Shown: piece by piece, positions 1 to 6,378 of the stretch
How positions within the stretch are numbered: the stretch's first letter is position 1
How the letters are laid out: every line of letters starts with the position of its first letter
Origin: Prevotella sp.
GTDB taxonomy: Bacteria > Bacteroidota > Bacteroidia > Bacteroidales > Bacteroidaceae
Length of the DNA stretch: 50,745 nucleotides
Assembly: GCA_017619445.1 (NCBI GenBank)
Contig: JAFZSI010000060.1
Coordinates: 1-50,745 of the forward strand
Direction: 5' to 3'
The notes under the pieces: model-generated
Database searches by the model: none
What the model saw: only the letters and a program-made list of their open reading frames with translations
What the model was told of the DNA's origin: nothing
Position numbers and translations under genes: made by a program

Positions 1-1
1 C

Positions 2-268
2 AACATTGCCAGCTACGCGCTGCTCCTGATGATGATGGCACAGGTGACGGGACTAAAGGCCGGTGACTTTGTTCACACGACGGGCGACACCCACCTCTAT
101 CTGAACCACCTTGACCAGGCCCGCCTGCAGCTTACGCGCGAGCCCCGCCCACTTCCCACCATGCGCATCAATCCCGACGTGAAAGACATCTTCGGTTTCC
201 AATACGAGGACTTCCAGTTGGAAGGCTACGACCCGCACCCGCACATCAAGGCCGAGGTGAGTGTATAG
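2..268 (+). CDS. thyA: Thymidylate synthase, C-terminal part (cut by window start)
   Basis: The last 88 residues of thymidylate synthase, which methylates dUMP to dTMP using methylene-tetrahydrofolate in the cytoplasm. The frame is open from base 2. The segment holds the nucleotide-binding signature [12 protein letters not shown] (E. coli has GDCHLYSNHLEQ) and ends with the usual [23 protein letters not shown]-type tail in which the last residue is Val instead of the common Ala-Val/Ile ending. It lies 3 bases upstream of the dihydrofolate reductase gene on the same strand. The two products work together: ThyA oxidises the folate cofactor to dihydrofolate and FolA reduces it again. The identification is secure; start and promoter lie outside the window. 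Confidence 0.96.
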   Translation, partial: NIASYALLLMMMAQVTGLKAGDFVHTTGDTHLYLNHLDQARLQLTREPRPLPTMRINPDVKDIFGFQYEDFQLEGYDPHPHIKAEVSV

Positions 269-271
269 CAC

Positions 272-826
272 ATGAAGAAAGAACAAAGTAAACAAAGCAC
301 AGAAATGATCAGCATCATTGCCGCCGTGGCAAAAAACCGCGCCATCGGCTTACAGAACAAACTCTTGTACTGGTTGCCCAACGACCTGAAACGGTTCAAG
401 CAGCTCACCACCGGCCACACCATCATCATGGGGCGGCGCACCTTCGAGTCGCTGCCCAAGGGAGCATTGCCCAACAGGCGCAATGTGGTGCTCAGCCGCT
501 CAACAACCGACTTTCCGGGCTGCGAACGCTTTGCTTCGCTCCGCGAGGCATTAGAACACTGCTCGCCAGACGAGGAAGTGTTCATCATCGGAGGGGCTTC
601 TGTCTATAAGCAAGCCTTGCCGTTGGCCGACCGTCTTTGCCTTACAGAAATTGACGACACACCCCAGGAGGCCGATGCATTCTTTCCGCCCTACGACGAC
701 TGGACTTTGCAACAGGCAGAGCACCATGAGCCCGACGAGCGACACGCTTTTGCCTACACCTTTGCCGACTATGTGAGGCCACAGCAGGAGGATGCGGAAA
801 TGTCACCCGCCCCGGAGTGCCAATGA
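272..826 (+). CDS. folA: Dihydrofolate reductase
   Basis: NADPH-dependent reduction of dihydrofolate to tetrahydrofolate. Seen in the sequence: the N-terminal strand MISIIAAVAKNRAIG, the active-site segment LLYWLPNDLKRFK with the catalytic acid (Asp of PNDL), the NADPH-binding IIMGRRTFESLP, and FIIGGASVYKQAL. Two starts are possible: ATG 272 (184 aa) or ATG 305 (173 aa). The family usually begins at MISxIAA, so the second start matches homologues better, while the first gives a 3-base gap to thyA that fits translational coupling. The position equal to E. coli Trp22 appears to be Tyr, with Trp next to it. The tail after residue 165 is longer than in E. coli and has no recognisable domain. Followed by a rho-independent terminator. 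Confidence 0.95.
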   Translation: MKKEQSKQSTEMISIIAAVAKNRAIGLQNKLLYWLPNDLKRFKQLTTGHTIIMGRRTFESLPKGALPNRRNVVLSRSTTDFPGCERFASLREALEHCSPDEEVFIIGGASVYKQALPLADRLCLTEIDDTPQEADAFFPPYDDWTLQQAEHHEPDERHAFAYTFADYVRPQQEDAEMSPAPECQ

Positions 827-856
827 ACGCCAAACACGAGCAGGCAAACCACGCAG

Positions 857-903
857 AAACCCGGAAACTGAAGAATTTGTAACTTCTGTTTCCGGGTTTT
901 ATG
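857..903. terminator. Rho-independent terminator between folA and the Lrp gene
   Basis: Perfect 12-bp inverted repeat: AAACCCGGAAAC at 857-868 pairs with GTTTCCGGGTTT at 888-899, followed by TTTT. It sits between the end of folA (plus) and the end of the convergent Lrp-type gene (minus, stop at 930), and A/T flanks on both sides mean it could serve both. Confidence 0.85.
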
Positions 904-929
904 TTGCTGAATCAATGATGATGCGCGGC

Positions 930-1433
930 TCAGGCCTCAAGTTCGGTCTCGTCAATCACCTCGTCGGCAGGAATATCTATGACGGGCAGTTGGCGGTCGA
1001 TGGCCACATTGAACGAGATGACGGTCTCTGTCCGCTGAAGTCCGAGCGGCTGCAGTTTGTCGTGGATAATGTTGAGCAGGTGGTGATTGTTGAGGGCATA
1101 GATTTTGATGAACATATCGAATCCGCCCGTGGTGTAATGACATTCCACCACCTCGGGGATTTTCTTGAGAGCCTCAACCACTTTGTCGAAGTCACCGGGA
1201 TCTTTCAGGTAAAGACCAATGTATGCACACGTCTCATAGCCGATTTTCTCCGGGTCGATAATGAACTGCGAGCCTTTGATGACTCCGAGATGGGTGAGTT
1301 TCTGAATGCGCTGATGAATGGCGGCTCCGCTGACGCCACAAGAACGGGCCACTTCTAAGAACGCTATTCTTGCGTCCTGAGAAATAAGTCGAAGGATTTT
1401 TTTGTCTAAAGCATCTAAATTGTGATGTGCCAT
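930..1433 (-). CDS. Lrp/AsnC family transcriptional regulator
   Basis: A 167-residue DNA-binding regulator of the feast/famine family. An N-terminal winged helix-turn-helix (about residues 8-60: LDKKILRLISQDARIAFLEVARSCGVSGAAIHQRIQKLTHLGVI) is followed by the RAM/AsnC effector-binding domain (about 70-150), which usually binds an amino acid and builds octamers. The C-terminal tail (IPADEVIDETELEA) is acidic. It is transcribed alone on the minus strand, with a -7 box about 120 bases upstream. The target and ligand cannot be read from sequence; neighbours give no clear hint. Confidence 0.9.
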   Translation of the reverse strand: MAHHNLDALDKKILRLISQDARIAFLEVARSCGVSGAAIHQRIQKLTHLGVIKGSQFIIDPEKIGYETCAYIGLYLKDPGDFDKVVEALKKIPEVVECHYTTGGFDMFIKIYALNNHHLLNIIHDKLQPLGLQRTETVISFNVAIDRQLPVIDIPADEVIDETELEA

Positions 1434-1553
1434 ACCAATAAATAATAATAAGTAATATAATTAGGAATAAAACTCTTGTTTATCTTCTTCCTGCACCCAT
1501 CCTCCCTGTTGCCAAGTGCTTACTATTTTACACCCTTCCCTTTATCGATTATG

Positions 1554-1588
1554 CAAAGATAAACAAAAACTCCCAATTTAGCAACAAA
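1554..1588 (-). promoter_or_regulatory. Likely promoter of the Lrp/AsnC gene
   Basis: On the minus strand TATCTTTG (1554-1561) matches the Bacteroidetes -7 box TAnnTTTG. A TTTG (1585-1588) lies 23 bases upstream, longer than the usual 19-21. Expected start of transcription is near 1547, giving a leader of about 115 bases before the Lrp start at 1433. The spacing lowers confidence. Confidence 0.5.
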
Positions 1589-1621
1589 TTGAAAGTATTT
1601 TTTCTGTTTTCGGGCGTTTTT

Positions 1622-2074
1622 TTATTTTTTTGCTGATTTGTTCACCGCGGAATAATTCACGGTGAGCGCATTTGCCTTGCGCAGCGACTGCTTCACATCG
1701 TTCACCACGCCCATGGGTGTGTGGCGGTCGACCTTCAGCGAGACAGTCATTTGCTGGCGGTCTTCCTCCGACATCCGTTCGCGCTCAGAAGACACATAGT
1801 TGGCCACCTCGCCTGCATCGGCAAACTTGTCGTTCAGCTGGATGGCAGTCTGGCGGTTGTCTGCGCGCGTTCCTATATAAATATAGCTCACCGACGACTT
1901 TTTGGTCAGCCGCTGCAACTCAGTACCCGCAGGCACCTGATACTCCACCTTGGGTGTCACCTTACGCATGTGGGTGACAATCATGAAGAAAAACAGCACG
2001 GTGAAAATCAAATCGGGCAGCGAGGCCGTATTGAGCGTAGGCACTGTGCGGCGCCGACGGCGGAACATGCTCAT
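1622..2074 (-). CDS. ExbD/TolR family biopolymer transport protein (second copy)
   Basis: 150 residues with the ExbD/TolR plan: short cytoplasmic N-terminus rich in Arg (MSMFRRRRRTVPTLNTASL), one transmembrane helix (about 20-38) starting with LPDLIFTVLFFF in which the Asp is the conserved proton-carrying residue, and a periplasmic domain. With ExbB it would form the proton-driven motor that energises TonB or a Tol-like partner. It overlaps the preceding exbD by 4 bases (ATGA type), so both are translated from one message. Its periplasmic part is shorter than that of the first copy. Paired ExbD genes are common in Bacteroidetes. Confidence 0.9.
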   Translation of the reverse strand: MSMFRRRRRTVPTLNTASLPDLIFTVLFFFMIVTHMRKVTPKVEYQVPAGTELQRLTKKSSVSYIYIGTRADNRQTAIQLNDKFADAGEVANYVSSERERMSEEDRQQMTVSLKVDRHTPMGVVNDVKQSLRKANALTVNYSAVNKSAKK

Positions 2075-2607
2075 GGCAGGCCTCCTTCCTCCAAGGCATT
2101 GTTCACCTCGGCTATGCGCTGCGGATAATAGGCGCGCAGCTCGTTCTTCTGCTCAGTAGTGCACTGTGCCAAGCCGTGACCAAAGCGCTTTCGGGCCAAC
2201 TGGTCGCGCAGCGTGTTGTAGGCAGCCACAATCTCGTTCTGAATGTCGAAATACACTTCGTAGTCGGCATTGCGGTCGGTTTCCAACTGAATGATGTGCT
2301 TGTCGCGGTCGGCAGTCTTGCCCACAAACTCCACGACGCGCTCCCTCAACAGGCCAATTTTCATCGGCTCGTCGTTGCAGGTGAACGTACCGTCGGCAGC
2401 CACTTGCAGGCTCAGCAGGTTGCGCTCTTCCACGTCGGTCTGCTCCACGCGCTGCTCGTCGGGTGTAATCGGTGGCAGCTGACGGGTGAGTCCCTTGTCG
2501 ATGTCCATTGACGACGTGACGAGGAACAGAATCAGCAGCATGAACGAAATATCGGCTGTTGACGTGGTATTCAGCGACGGAACCTCGCGTTTCTTACGTT
2601 TGAACAT
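2071..2607 (-). CDS. ExbD/TolR family biopolymer transport protein (first copy)
   Basis: 178 residues. Basic N-terminus (MFKRKKREVPSLN), single transmembrane helix about 18-36 with the conserved motor Asp in TADISFMLLILFLV, then a periplasmic domain that includes a long charged helix-like region (EAVEFVGKTAD.. to ..AYNTLRDQLARKRFG). It overlaps the 3' end of the upstream membrane-protein gene by 37 bases and the next exbD by 4, evidence of a tight operon with ExbB (3116-3991). Which TonB it serves cannot be told; a TonB-family gene lies at 7405-8109. Confidence 0.9.
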   Translation of the reverse strand: MFKRKKREVPSLNTTSTADISFMLLILFLVTSSMDIDKGLTRQLPPITPDEQRVEQTDVEERNLLSLQVAADGTFTCNDEPMKIGLLRERVVEFVGKTADRDKHIIQLETDRNADYEVYFDIQNEIVAAYNTLRDQLARKRFGHGLAQCTTEQKNELRAYYPQRIAEVNNALEEGGLP

Positions 2608-3086
2608 ACTACTGCGATGACGGCCACGAGCAATAGCACAATGGCTGTATTGATAAACATATCTGCTGTCTTAAGCCATGCAGCGTCGGCATAACGAAGA
2701 CCATTGATAAGCATGGGCCGAGAGGAGCCCAGAACAAAAGTGAGCAACAGGCACACGGCCAGGCCGCAGCCCGTTCCCACGGCAATGCGCGCAAAGGGAA
2801 TGCCGTTCTGACGCGACTGCTGTTTGTCGCGCACACGCAACGAGCGCACCACCGACACAACGGCCATCACCAATGCCAATCCCAGCATCACCCACAGAAA
2901 AACAAGGAGCAACGAGGTGAGGCGCGGCTCAGTGAAGTTGGGATCCTCGGCAGAAAGGCGACTGAACCCAACCAGATAGAACAACACGAACACCACCGCG
3001 GCTACGCCAAGCAGCACGTAGAGCACTGCCGCCGACAAACGGGCAGCAGGCCAACGGGTAATATCTTTCCAACGGGGTACGCGCAT
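2571..3086 (-). CDS. Small integral membrane protein of the exbB-exbD operon, unknown function
   Basis: 171 residues, no family that I recognise. Four hydrophobic segments are visible: about 18-42, 58-81, 103-122 and 145-164, with a basic N-terminus (MRVPRWKDITRWPAARLS) and basic C-terminus (NVRNARFRR), predicting a four-helix inner membrane protein with both ends in the cytoplasm. It sits between exbB (30-base gap) and the first exbD (37-base overlap), so it is probably made with the motor subunits. Inference: an accessory or scaffold part of this ExbBD complex. The N-terminal part could contact the motor, but nothing proves that. Confidence 0.75.
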   Translation of the reverse strand: MRVPRWKDITRWPAARLSAAVLYVLLGVAAVVFVLFYLVGFSRLSAEDPNFTEPRLTSLLLVFLWVMLGLALVMAVVSVVRSLRVRDKQQSRQNGIPFARIAVGTGCGLAVCLLLTFVLGSSRPMLINGLRYADAAWLKTADMFINTAIVLLLVAVIAVVCSNVRNARFRR

Positions 3087-3089
3087 GAA

Positions 3090-3140
3090 AACTCCTAACT
3101 CCTAACTCCCAACTCTTAACTCCTAACTCCTAACTCTTTC
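3090..3140. repeat. Heptanucleotide tandem repeat at the 3' end of exbB
   Basis: About seven tandem copies of a 7-base unit CTCCTAA (variants CTCCCAA, CTCTTAA). It fills the gap between exbB and the next gene and also encodes the last residues of ExbB, ELGVRS and stop. Because 7 is not a multiple of 3, gain or loss of a unit would alter the ExbB C-terminus. The same word AGGAGTTA recurs at 20300-20420 and 20590-20660. Confidence 0.8.
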
Positions 3141-3991
3141 CCCTCCTTCATCTTCGCCAGCACGTCCATCAAAGTGATGGCCGACTCCTCCATCTGCGAC
3201 ACGAGATGCTCGATTTTCGAAAGAATATAATTGTAGAAAATCTGCAATACCACAGCCACGATGATACCGAAGATAGTGGTGATGAGCGCCACTTTCATAC
3301 CTGCGGCAACAATGGTGGGACTGATGTCGCCCGCGTCCTGAATGCGGTCGAAAGCCATCACCATGCCAATCACCGTGCCAAGGAATCCTAAAGACGGGGC
3401 CAGCGCAATGAACAGCGTAATCCACGAACAACCCTTCTCTAAGTTGGCCGTCTGCACACTGCCATAACTGCTCACCGAGCGCTCAATGTCCTCCAAGCTC
3501 TCGTCAGCATGAAGAATGCCCTGATAGCACACCGATGCCACCGGGCCGCGCGTATCACGGCAAAGCTGCTTCGCGCCCTCCGTGTCGCCGTCCATGAGTT
3601 TCTGCTCCACATCGGCCATGAACCGTTTGGCATTGATTTCCGAAAGGCTCAGGTAGATGATACGCTCAATGCAGAACGCCAACCCCAGCACCAACGCCAG
3701 TGCCACCAACGACATGAAGCCCGCGTTGCCCTCAATAAACTTGCGCTTCAGCGCATGGTGAAAGCCACCCTCGTCGGCAGCCACCACCTCAGCCAAATCA
3801 ATGCTGTCGGTAGAGGCCGCGGCCAGCTCGGCAAGACTCATCGAGTCGGCGGCAGCAACAGCCGTGTCGGCAACTGTTGTGGTGGATTTGTCATCCGCCC
3901 CATTGAAGTCAGCCTTCTGGGCCATGGCCACCTGCAACGAAACAAATATCAGGAAACAAGCTATTGCAAACCGTGCAATCAGATTTCTCAT
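3116..3991 (-). CDS. MotA/TolQ/ExbB proton channel family protein
   Basis: 291 residues from the chosen ATG at 3991. A signal-like N-terminus (MRNLIARFAIACFLIFVSLQ, cut near AMA) precedes a low-complexity Ala/Ser/Asp stretch and three transmembrane helices typical of ExbB: one at about 93-117 (FMSLVALALVLGLAFCIERII), then the pair about 198-222 (ITLFIALAPSLGFLGTVIGMVMAF) and 240-262 (VALITTIFGIIVAVVLQIF). The frame is open upstream to 4111, but that part is tRNA-Ser sequence, so 3991 is the true start. First protein gene of the operon with a membrane protein and two ExbD genes. It would form the pentameric stator channel of the proton-driven motor. Its C-terminus is written by a heptamer repeat. 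Confidence 0.92.
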   Translation of the reverse strand: MRNLIARFAIACFLIFVSLQVAMAQKADFNGADDKSTTTVADTAVAAADSMSLAELAAASTDSIDLAEVVAADEGGFHHALKRKFIEGNAGFMSLVALALVLGLAFCIERIIYLSLSEINAKRFMADVEQKLMDGDTEGAKQLCRDTRGPVASVCYQGILHADESLEDIERSVSSYGSVQTANLEKGCSWITLFIALAPSLGFLGTVIGMVMAFDRIQDAGDISPTIVAAGMKVALITTIFGIIVAVVLQIFYNYILSKIEHLVSQMEESAITLMDVLAKMKEGKELGVRS

Positions 3992-4014
3992 ACTCAAAAA
4001 ACAAAAAGAAAAAG

Positions 4015-4102
4015 CGGAGAGACGGGGATTCGAACCCCGGATACGCTTTTGACGTATACACGCTTTCCAGGCGTGCCTCTTCAGCCACTCGAGCATCTCT
4101 CC
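4015..4102 (-). tRNA. tRNA-Ser (anticodon GGA)
   Basis: 88 bases on the minus strand including the discriminator G; CCA is not encoded. Acceptor stem GGAGAGA/TCTCTCC closes perfectly. The T arm GGGGTTCGAATCCCC is canonical, the anticodon loop CTGGAAA places GGA at 4066-4068, and a long class II variable arm (TATACGTCAAAAGCGTATC region) is present as expected for serine. A -7 box at 4116-4123 lies just upstream. The exbB start codon is only 23 bases downstream on the same strand, so the tRNA is probably cut out of a longer transcript. Confidence 0.96.
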
Positions 4103-4115
4103 TTGATTCAAGCTG

Positions 4116-4123
4116 CAAAATTA
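4116..4123 (-). promoter_or_regulatory. -7 promoter box for tRNA-Ser and the exbB operon
   Basis: Minus-strand TAATTTTG (4116-4123) matches TAnnTTTG and would start transcription at about 4109, seven bases before the tRNA. The -33 region is only T-rich (no clean TTTG). No other promoter is visible between the tRNA and exbB, so the operon probably uses it too. Confidence 0.65.
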
Positions 4124-4199
4124 TCCTTTTTTCGGATAAAAACCGCACCTTTCACCTCCTTTTTTTTCATTTCCACTTCTTTTTAAAGTTCTTTATGAC

Positions 4200-4450
4200 T
4201 TAGCGCACGCAAAACACGCTTTACAAACGCAAAGCACCACTTTATGTTCGCCAAACATCAAACTACAAATACAAACCTATGCTTTACGTGCAAATTCTCT
4301 AGAAAATTTAAACGTAACTCACCGCTTTGTGCTCGCAGGGCCAAAAGCTGCTATTCCAAAGCAATACTTTACGCCCACATTCTCTACAAAATTTGAACGT
4401 AACTCACCGCTTTGTGCTCGCAGTATTAAAAGTGGTGATTCCAAAGTCCA
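4200..4450. repeat. Intergenic repeats with two copies of a TCTAGA-type module
   Basis: No gene seen between the tRNA promoter and the antitoxin stop at 4500. Two near-identical direct repeats of about 45 bases start at 4290 and 4377. The first core is AAATTCTCTAGAAAATTT (4292-4309) and the second ATTCTCTACAAAATTTG (about 4379-4395); both run on into AACGTAACTCACCGCTTTG and TGCTCGCAG. The flanks contain AAAGCACCACTTTATG-like words. Members of the same family occur near 29285, 29393, 43410 and 49008. Confidence 0.75.
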
Positions 4451-4499
4451 TCGCGAGGGAGTTGCAAGAAGTAAATAAAAAGAACAACCGCCAACAATT

Positions 4500-4799
4500 C
4501 TAAAACATCGCAGCACAGGCTCTTTTGATATCAACCAACCTGTCAAGCAGCGTTTTCTTCTGCCGTGCCACCGACATATTGTAGCGTGCCTGCATGTTGA
4601 CGAGCAGTTCGGGATTGATGCCGAGAGCGGCCTCCATCATGAGCGCGAAATCTGTTGTCACAGGACGTTTGCCGTTCAGAATCTCATTCAACTGCGTATA
4701 GGGCACAGACAGCACCTCAGAGAATTTCTTCTGAGAAATGCCCCTTGCCTCCAGTTCTTCCTTCAGTATTTCTCCTGGATGTGTTGTCGTTCTGTTCAT
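4500..4799 (-). CDS. higA: HigA-type antitoxin (XRE helix-turn-helix)
   Basis: 99 residues. MNRTTTHPGEILKEELEARG is the hallmark N-terminus of HigA/VapI addiction antidotes, followed by a helix-turn-helix (about 20-55: ISQKKFSEVLSVPYTQLNEILNGKRPVTTDFA). It should bind and neutralise the toxin encoded just upstream (7-base gap) and repress their common promoter. Toxin-first order is normal for higBA. A palindrome over the -33 box (5156-5174) is a candidate binding site. Confidence 0.92.
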   Translation of the reverse strand: MNRTTTHPGEILKEELEARGISQKKFSEVLSVPYTQLNEILNGKRPVTTDFALMMEAALGINPELLVNMQARYNMSVARQKKTLLDRLVDIKRACAAMF

Positions 4800-4806
4800 A
4801 ATGCCG

Positions 4807-5115
4807 TTATCGATAATGGTTTGTAATGTCTGTTACGGTGCAAATGGTTACCACGGGTTCAGTACTCTCCTGCCTAATCTTGAATTCCAGCCGATAATGG
4901 TAGTCAATACGGATAGAGTAATAGTCATTTCCCAATGCCTCGAAATTAAGAGAGTTGAACACAAACAAGTCTTCTATACGAGTAGCTGCCATCAGCGTAT
5001 CTATACGCCTTTGGTACTTCGCTACTACAGGCTTCTGAAAACGGTACTTCTTGTTCTTGCAGCGTCCGTCGTTGTAGAGTTCCTCAAGATAGTCTTTTTC
5101 GTATTCAATAACCAT
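4807..5115 (-). CDS. higB: HigB/RelE-type toxin
   Basis: 102 residues with the RelE/ParE fold pattern: N-terminal helices rich in Lys and Tyr, an A-K-Y-x-R-R-I helix, then NFEALGNDYYSIRIDYHYRLEFKI, in which the Tyr-Arg strand is the typical active-site face, and a final strand VVTICTVTDITNHY. Members of this group are ribosome-dependent mRNA endonucleases. It is translated first from a good promoter at 5133-5164, directly followed by the antitoxin. Whether it is active cannot be said from sequence; nothing looks truncated. Confidence 0.88.
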   Translation of the reverse strand: MVIEYEKDYLEELYNDGRCKNKKYRFQKPVVAKYQRRIDTLMAATRIEDLFVFNSLNFEALGNDYYSIRIDYHYRLEFKIRQESTEPVVTICTVTDITNHYR

Positions 5116-5132
5116 TGCACTCCTTTTGGCTG

Positions 5133-5164
5133 CAAAGATAAATAATTAATTCATAATTCACAAA
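5133..5164 (-). promoter_or_regulatory. Promoter of the higBA operon
   Basis: Textbook Bacteroidetes promoter on the minus strand: TTTG (5161-5164), exactly 20 bases, TATCTTTG (5133-5140). Expected start near 5126, about 11 bases before the toxin ATG at 5115. Confidence 0.82.
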
Positions 5165-5174
5165 TTTAGTGAAT
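5156..5174. promoter_or_regulatory. Candidate operator overlapping the higBA -33 box
   Basis: Inverted repeat ATTCAC (5156-5161), 7 bases, GTGAAT (5169-5174). It covers the TTTG of the promoter, where a dimeric HigA repressor would block transcription. Role is inferred from position and symmetry. Confidence 0.55.
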
Positions 5175-5239
5175 ACTTTTTTGAGGGCAAAGCCAAAAGA
5201 ATTTCTTCATTTGGCTTGATTTGCAAATCCGAACGAACA

Positions 5240-5515
5240 GGGCTCGCGGCACGGGGTGCGCAACAACTGGAAGCATGCAGCCTATCGACGCTGAAAGCGT
5301 CGCCTACCAATAACCGGGGGTGCGCCTGTCGGCGTACCCCCGGACAGACGACAGCCATGCACGGCCTCGACCCTGACGGGGTCGCCCATCTTCATAGTTG
5401 GGGCACTCCGCCAGAGTGCTTACCTGCCGTCAGTACCAACTCCGAGGGTGCTCGCTGCGCTCGTACCCTCGGTTACTGATAGGAGACCGCTCCGCGGTCT
5501 TTCTCCATCAGTGAT
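5240..5515. repeat. Cluster of six short GC-rich hairpins (REP-like)
   Basis: A 270-base GC-rich island in an AT-rich spacer made of consecutive perfect or near-perfect inverted repeats: GACGCT-gaa-AGCGTC (5287-5301); CCGGGGGTGCGCC with GGCGTACCCCCGG (5314-5343); GACCC-tgacg-GGGTC (5369-5383); GCACTC-cgcca-GAGTGC (5403-5419); CCGAGGGT with ACCCTCGG (5442-5472); GACCGC-tcc-GCGGTC (5485-5499), the last nested in ACTGA..TCAGT. No convincing gene lies inside: the open frames on either strand simply follow the repeats. It lies between the higBA promoter and the 3' end of tatD, and the last hairpin could stop tatD transcription. Confidence 0.8.
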
Positions 5516-5542
5516 ATTAAAAAAACAAAGGAAAGAATGGTG

Positions 5543-6352
5543 CTAAACGCCGAAGATGCGGCGGACATTGGCATCGGTGATGTCGGACAACTGCTGCTCG
5601 CTGACGCCGTAGCTTTGTGCGAGACGTTGCAAGACGAAACGCACGTAAGCACTTTCGTTGCGTTTGCCCCGCATGGGAACGGGTGCCATGTAGGGGCTGT
5701 CGGTTTCCAGCACGATACGGTCGAGCGGCACATTGGGAACGGAGGCCGTGGTGTCCTGCGCATCTATAGCAACGCCAGCCAAGGTCTCGGGCAGGTGGCT
5801 TTTCTTGAAAGTGAGCACACCGCCGATGCCCAGCACGAAGCGGTCGAACTGCAACAGTTCCTCGGCCTCGTGGGCATTGCCTGTGAAACAATGGAACACA
5901 CCACCGGGCAGGTCGTCGGCATAGCGTCGCAGCAGGCGCACCATTTCGTTCTGCGCCTTGCGGCAGTGAATCATCAGGGGCAGGCGCGTTTCCACGGACC
6001 ATTGCACCTGCTGCTCGAAAGCTAAAAGTTGCTCATGCTCGAACTCGCGGCTCCAATAGTAGTCGAGCCCCACCTCGCCAATGGCAATGACCGCGGGGTT
6101 CTGATAGACCGCGGGTTTCATTGTGTCGAGCACGTCGCGCCAGCCGGCCTTCACTTCCTCGGGATGGAGGCCAATCATGGGATAGGCGTAGCCCGGATAG
6201 CGGTTGCAGGTGGCAAGAACGCTATCCACAGACGGCAAGTCGATGGCGGGGATGAAGATTTTGGTGACGCCTGCCTCACGGGCGCGCTTCACCACTTCGT
6301 CGCGGTCGGCATTGAACTCTTCGCCGTCAAGATGGGCATGGGTGTCAATCAT
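5543..6352 (-). CDS. tatD: TatD family metal-dependent hydrolase (DNase)
   Basis: 269 residues, full-length for the TatD family of TIM-barrel nucleases, which remove nucleotides from DNA 3' ends and need divalent metal. Metal-ligand motifs are all visible: MIDTHAHLD at the start, EVGLDYYW (about 92-99), MIHCRKA (about 127-133), FHCFTG (about 153-158) and LETDSPYMAP (about 215-224). Third gene of a minus-strand cluster behind the TonB-family gene and the polyprenyl synthase, 26 bases after the latter. The spacer between them carries the repeat word AAGTTCAAAGTTCAAAG. Confidence 0.93.
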   Translation of the reverse strand: MIDTHAHLDGEEFNADRDEVVKRAREAGVTKIFIPAIDLPSVDSVLATCNRYPGYAYPMIGLHPEEVKAGWRDVLDTMKPAVYQNPAVIAIGEVGLDYYWSREFEHEQLLAFEQQVQWSVETRLPLMIHCRKAQNEMVRLLRRYADDLPGGVFHCFTGNAHEAEELLQFDRFVLGIGGVLTFKKSHLPETLAGVAIDAQDTTASVPNVPLDRIVLETDSPYMAPVPMRGKRNESAYVRFVLQRLAQSYGVSEQQLSDITDANVRRIFGV

Positions 6353-6378
6353 GTACTTTGAACTTTGAACTTCGTCGA

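Noticed and set aside
3992-4111. Upstream extension of the exbB frame by 40 codons
   Set aside because: It reads through the tRNA-Ser gene; the protein start with signal sequence is at 3991.
4319-4546. Minus-strand frame of 75 codons
   Set aside because: It runs through two repeat modules and overlaps the antitoxin end; no family or promoter.
5158-5479. Frames on both strands within the hairpin cluster
   Set aside because: They mirror the GC-rich palindromes; composition and lack of start signals speak against protein coding.
5240-5515. Insertion sequence remnant
   Set aside because: Palindromes are many and short, no transposase fragment or terminal repeats and no target duplication seen.
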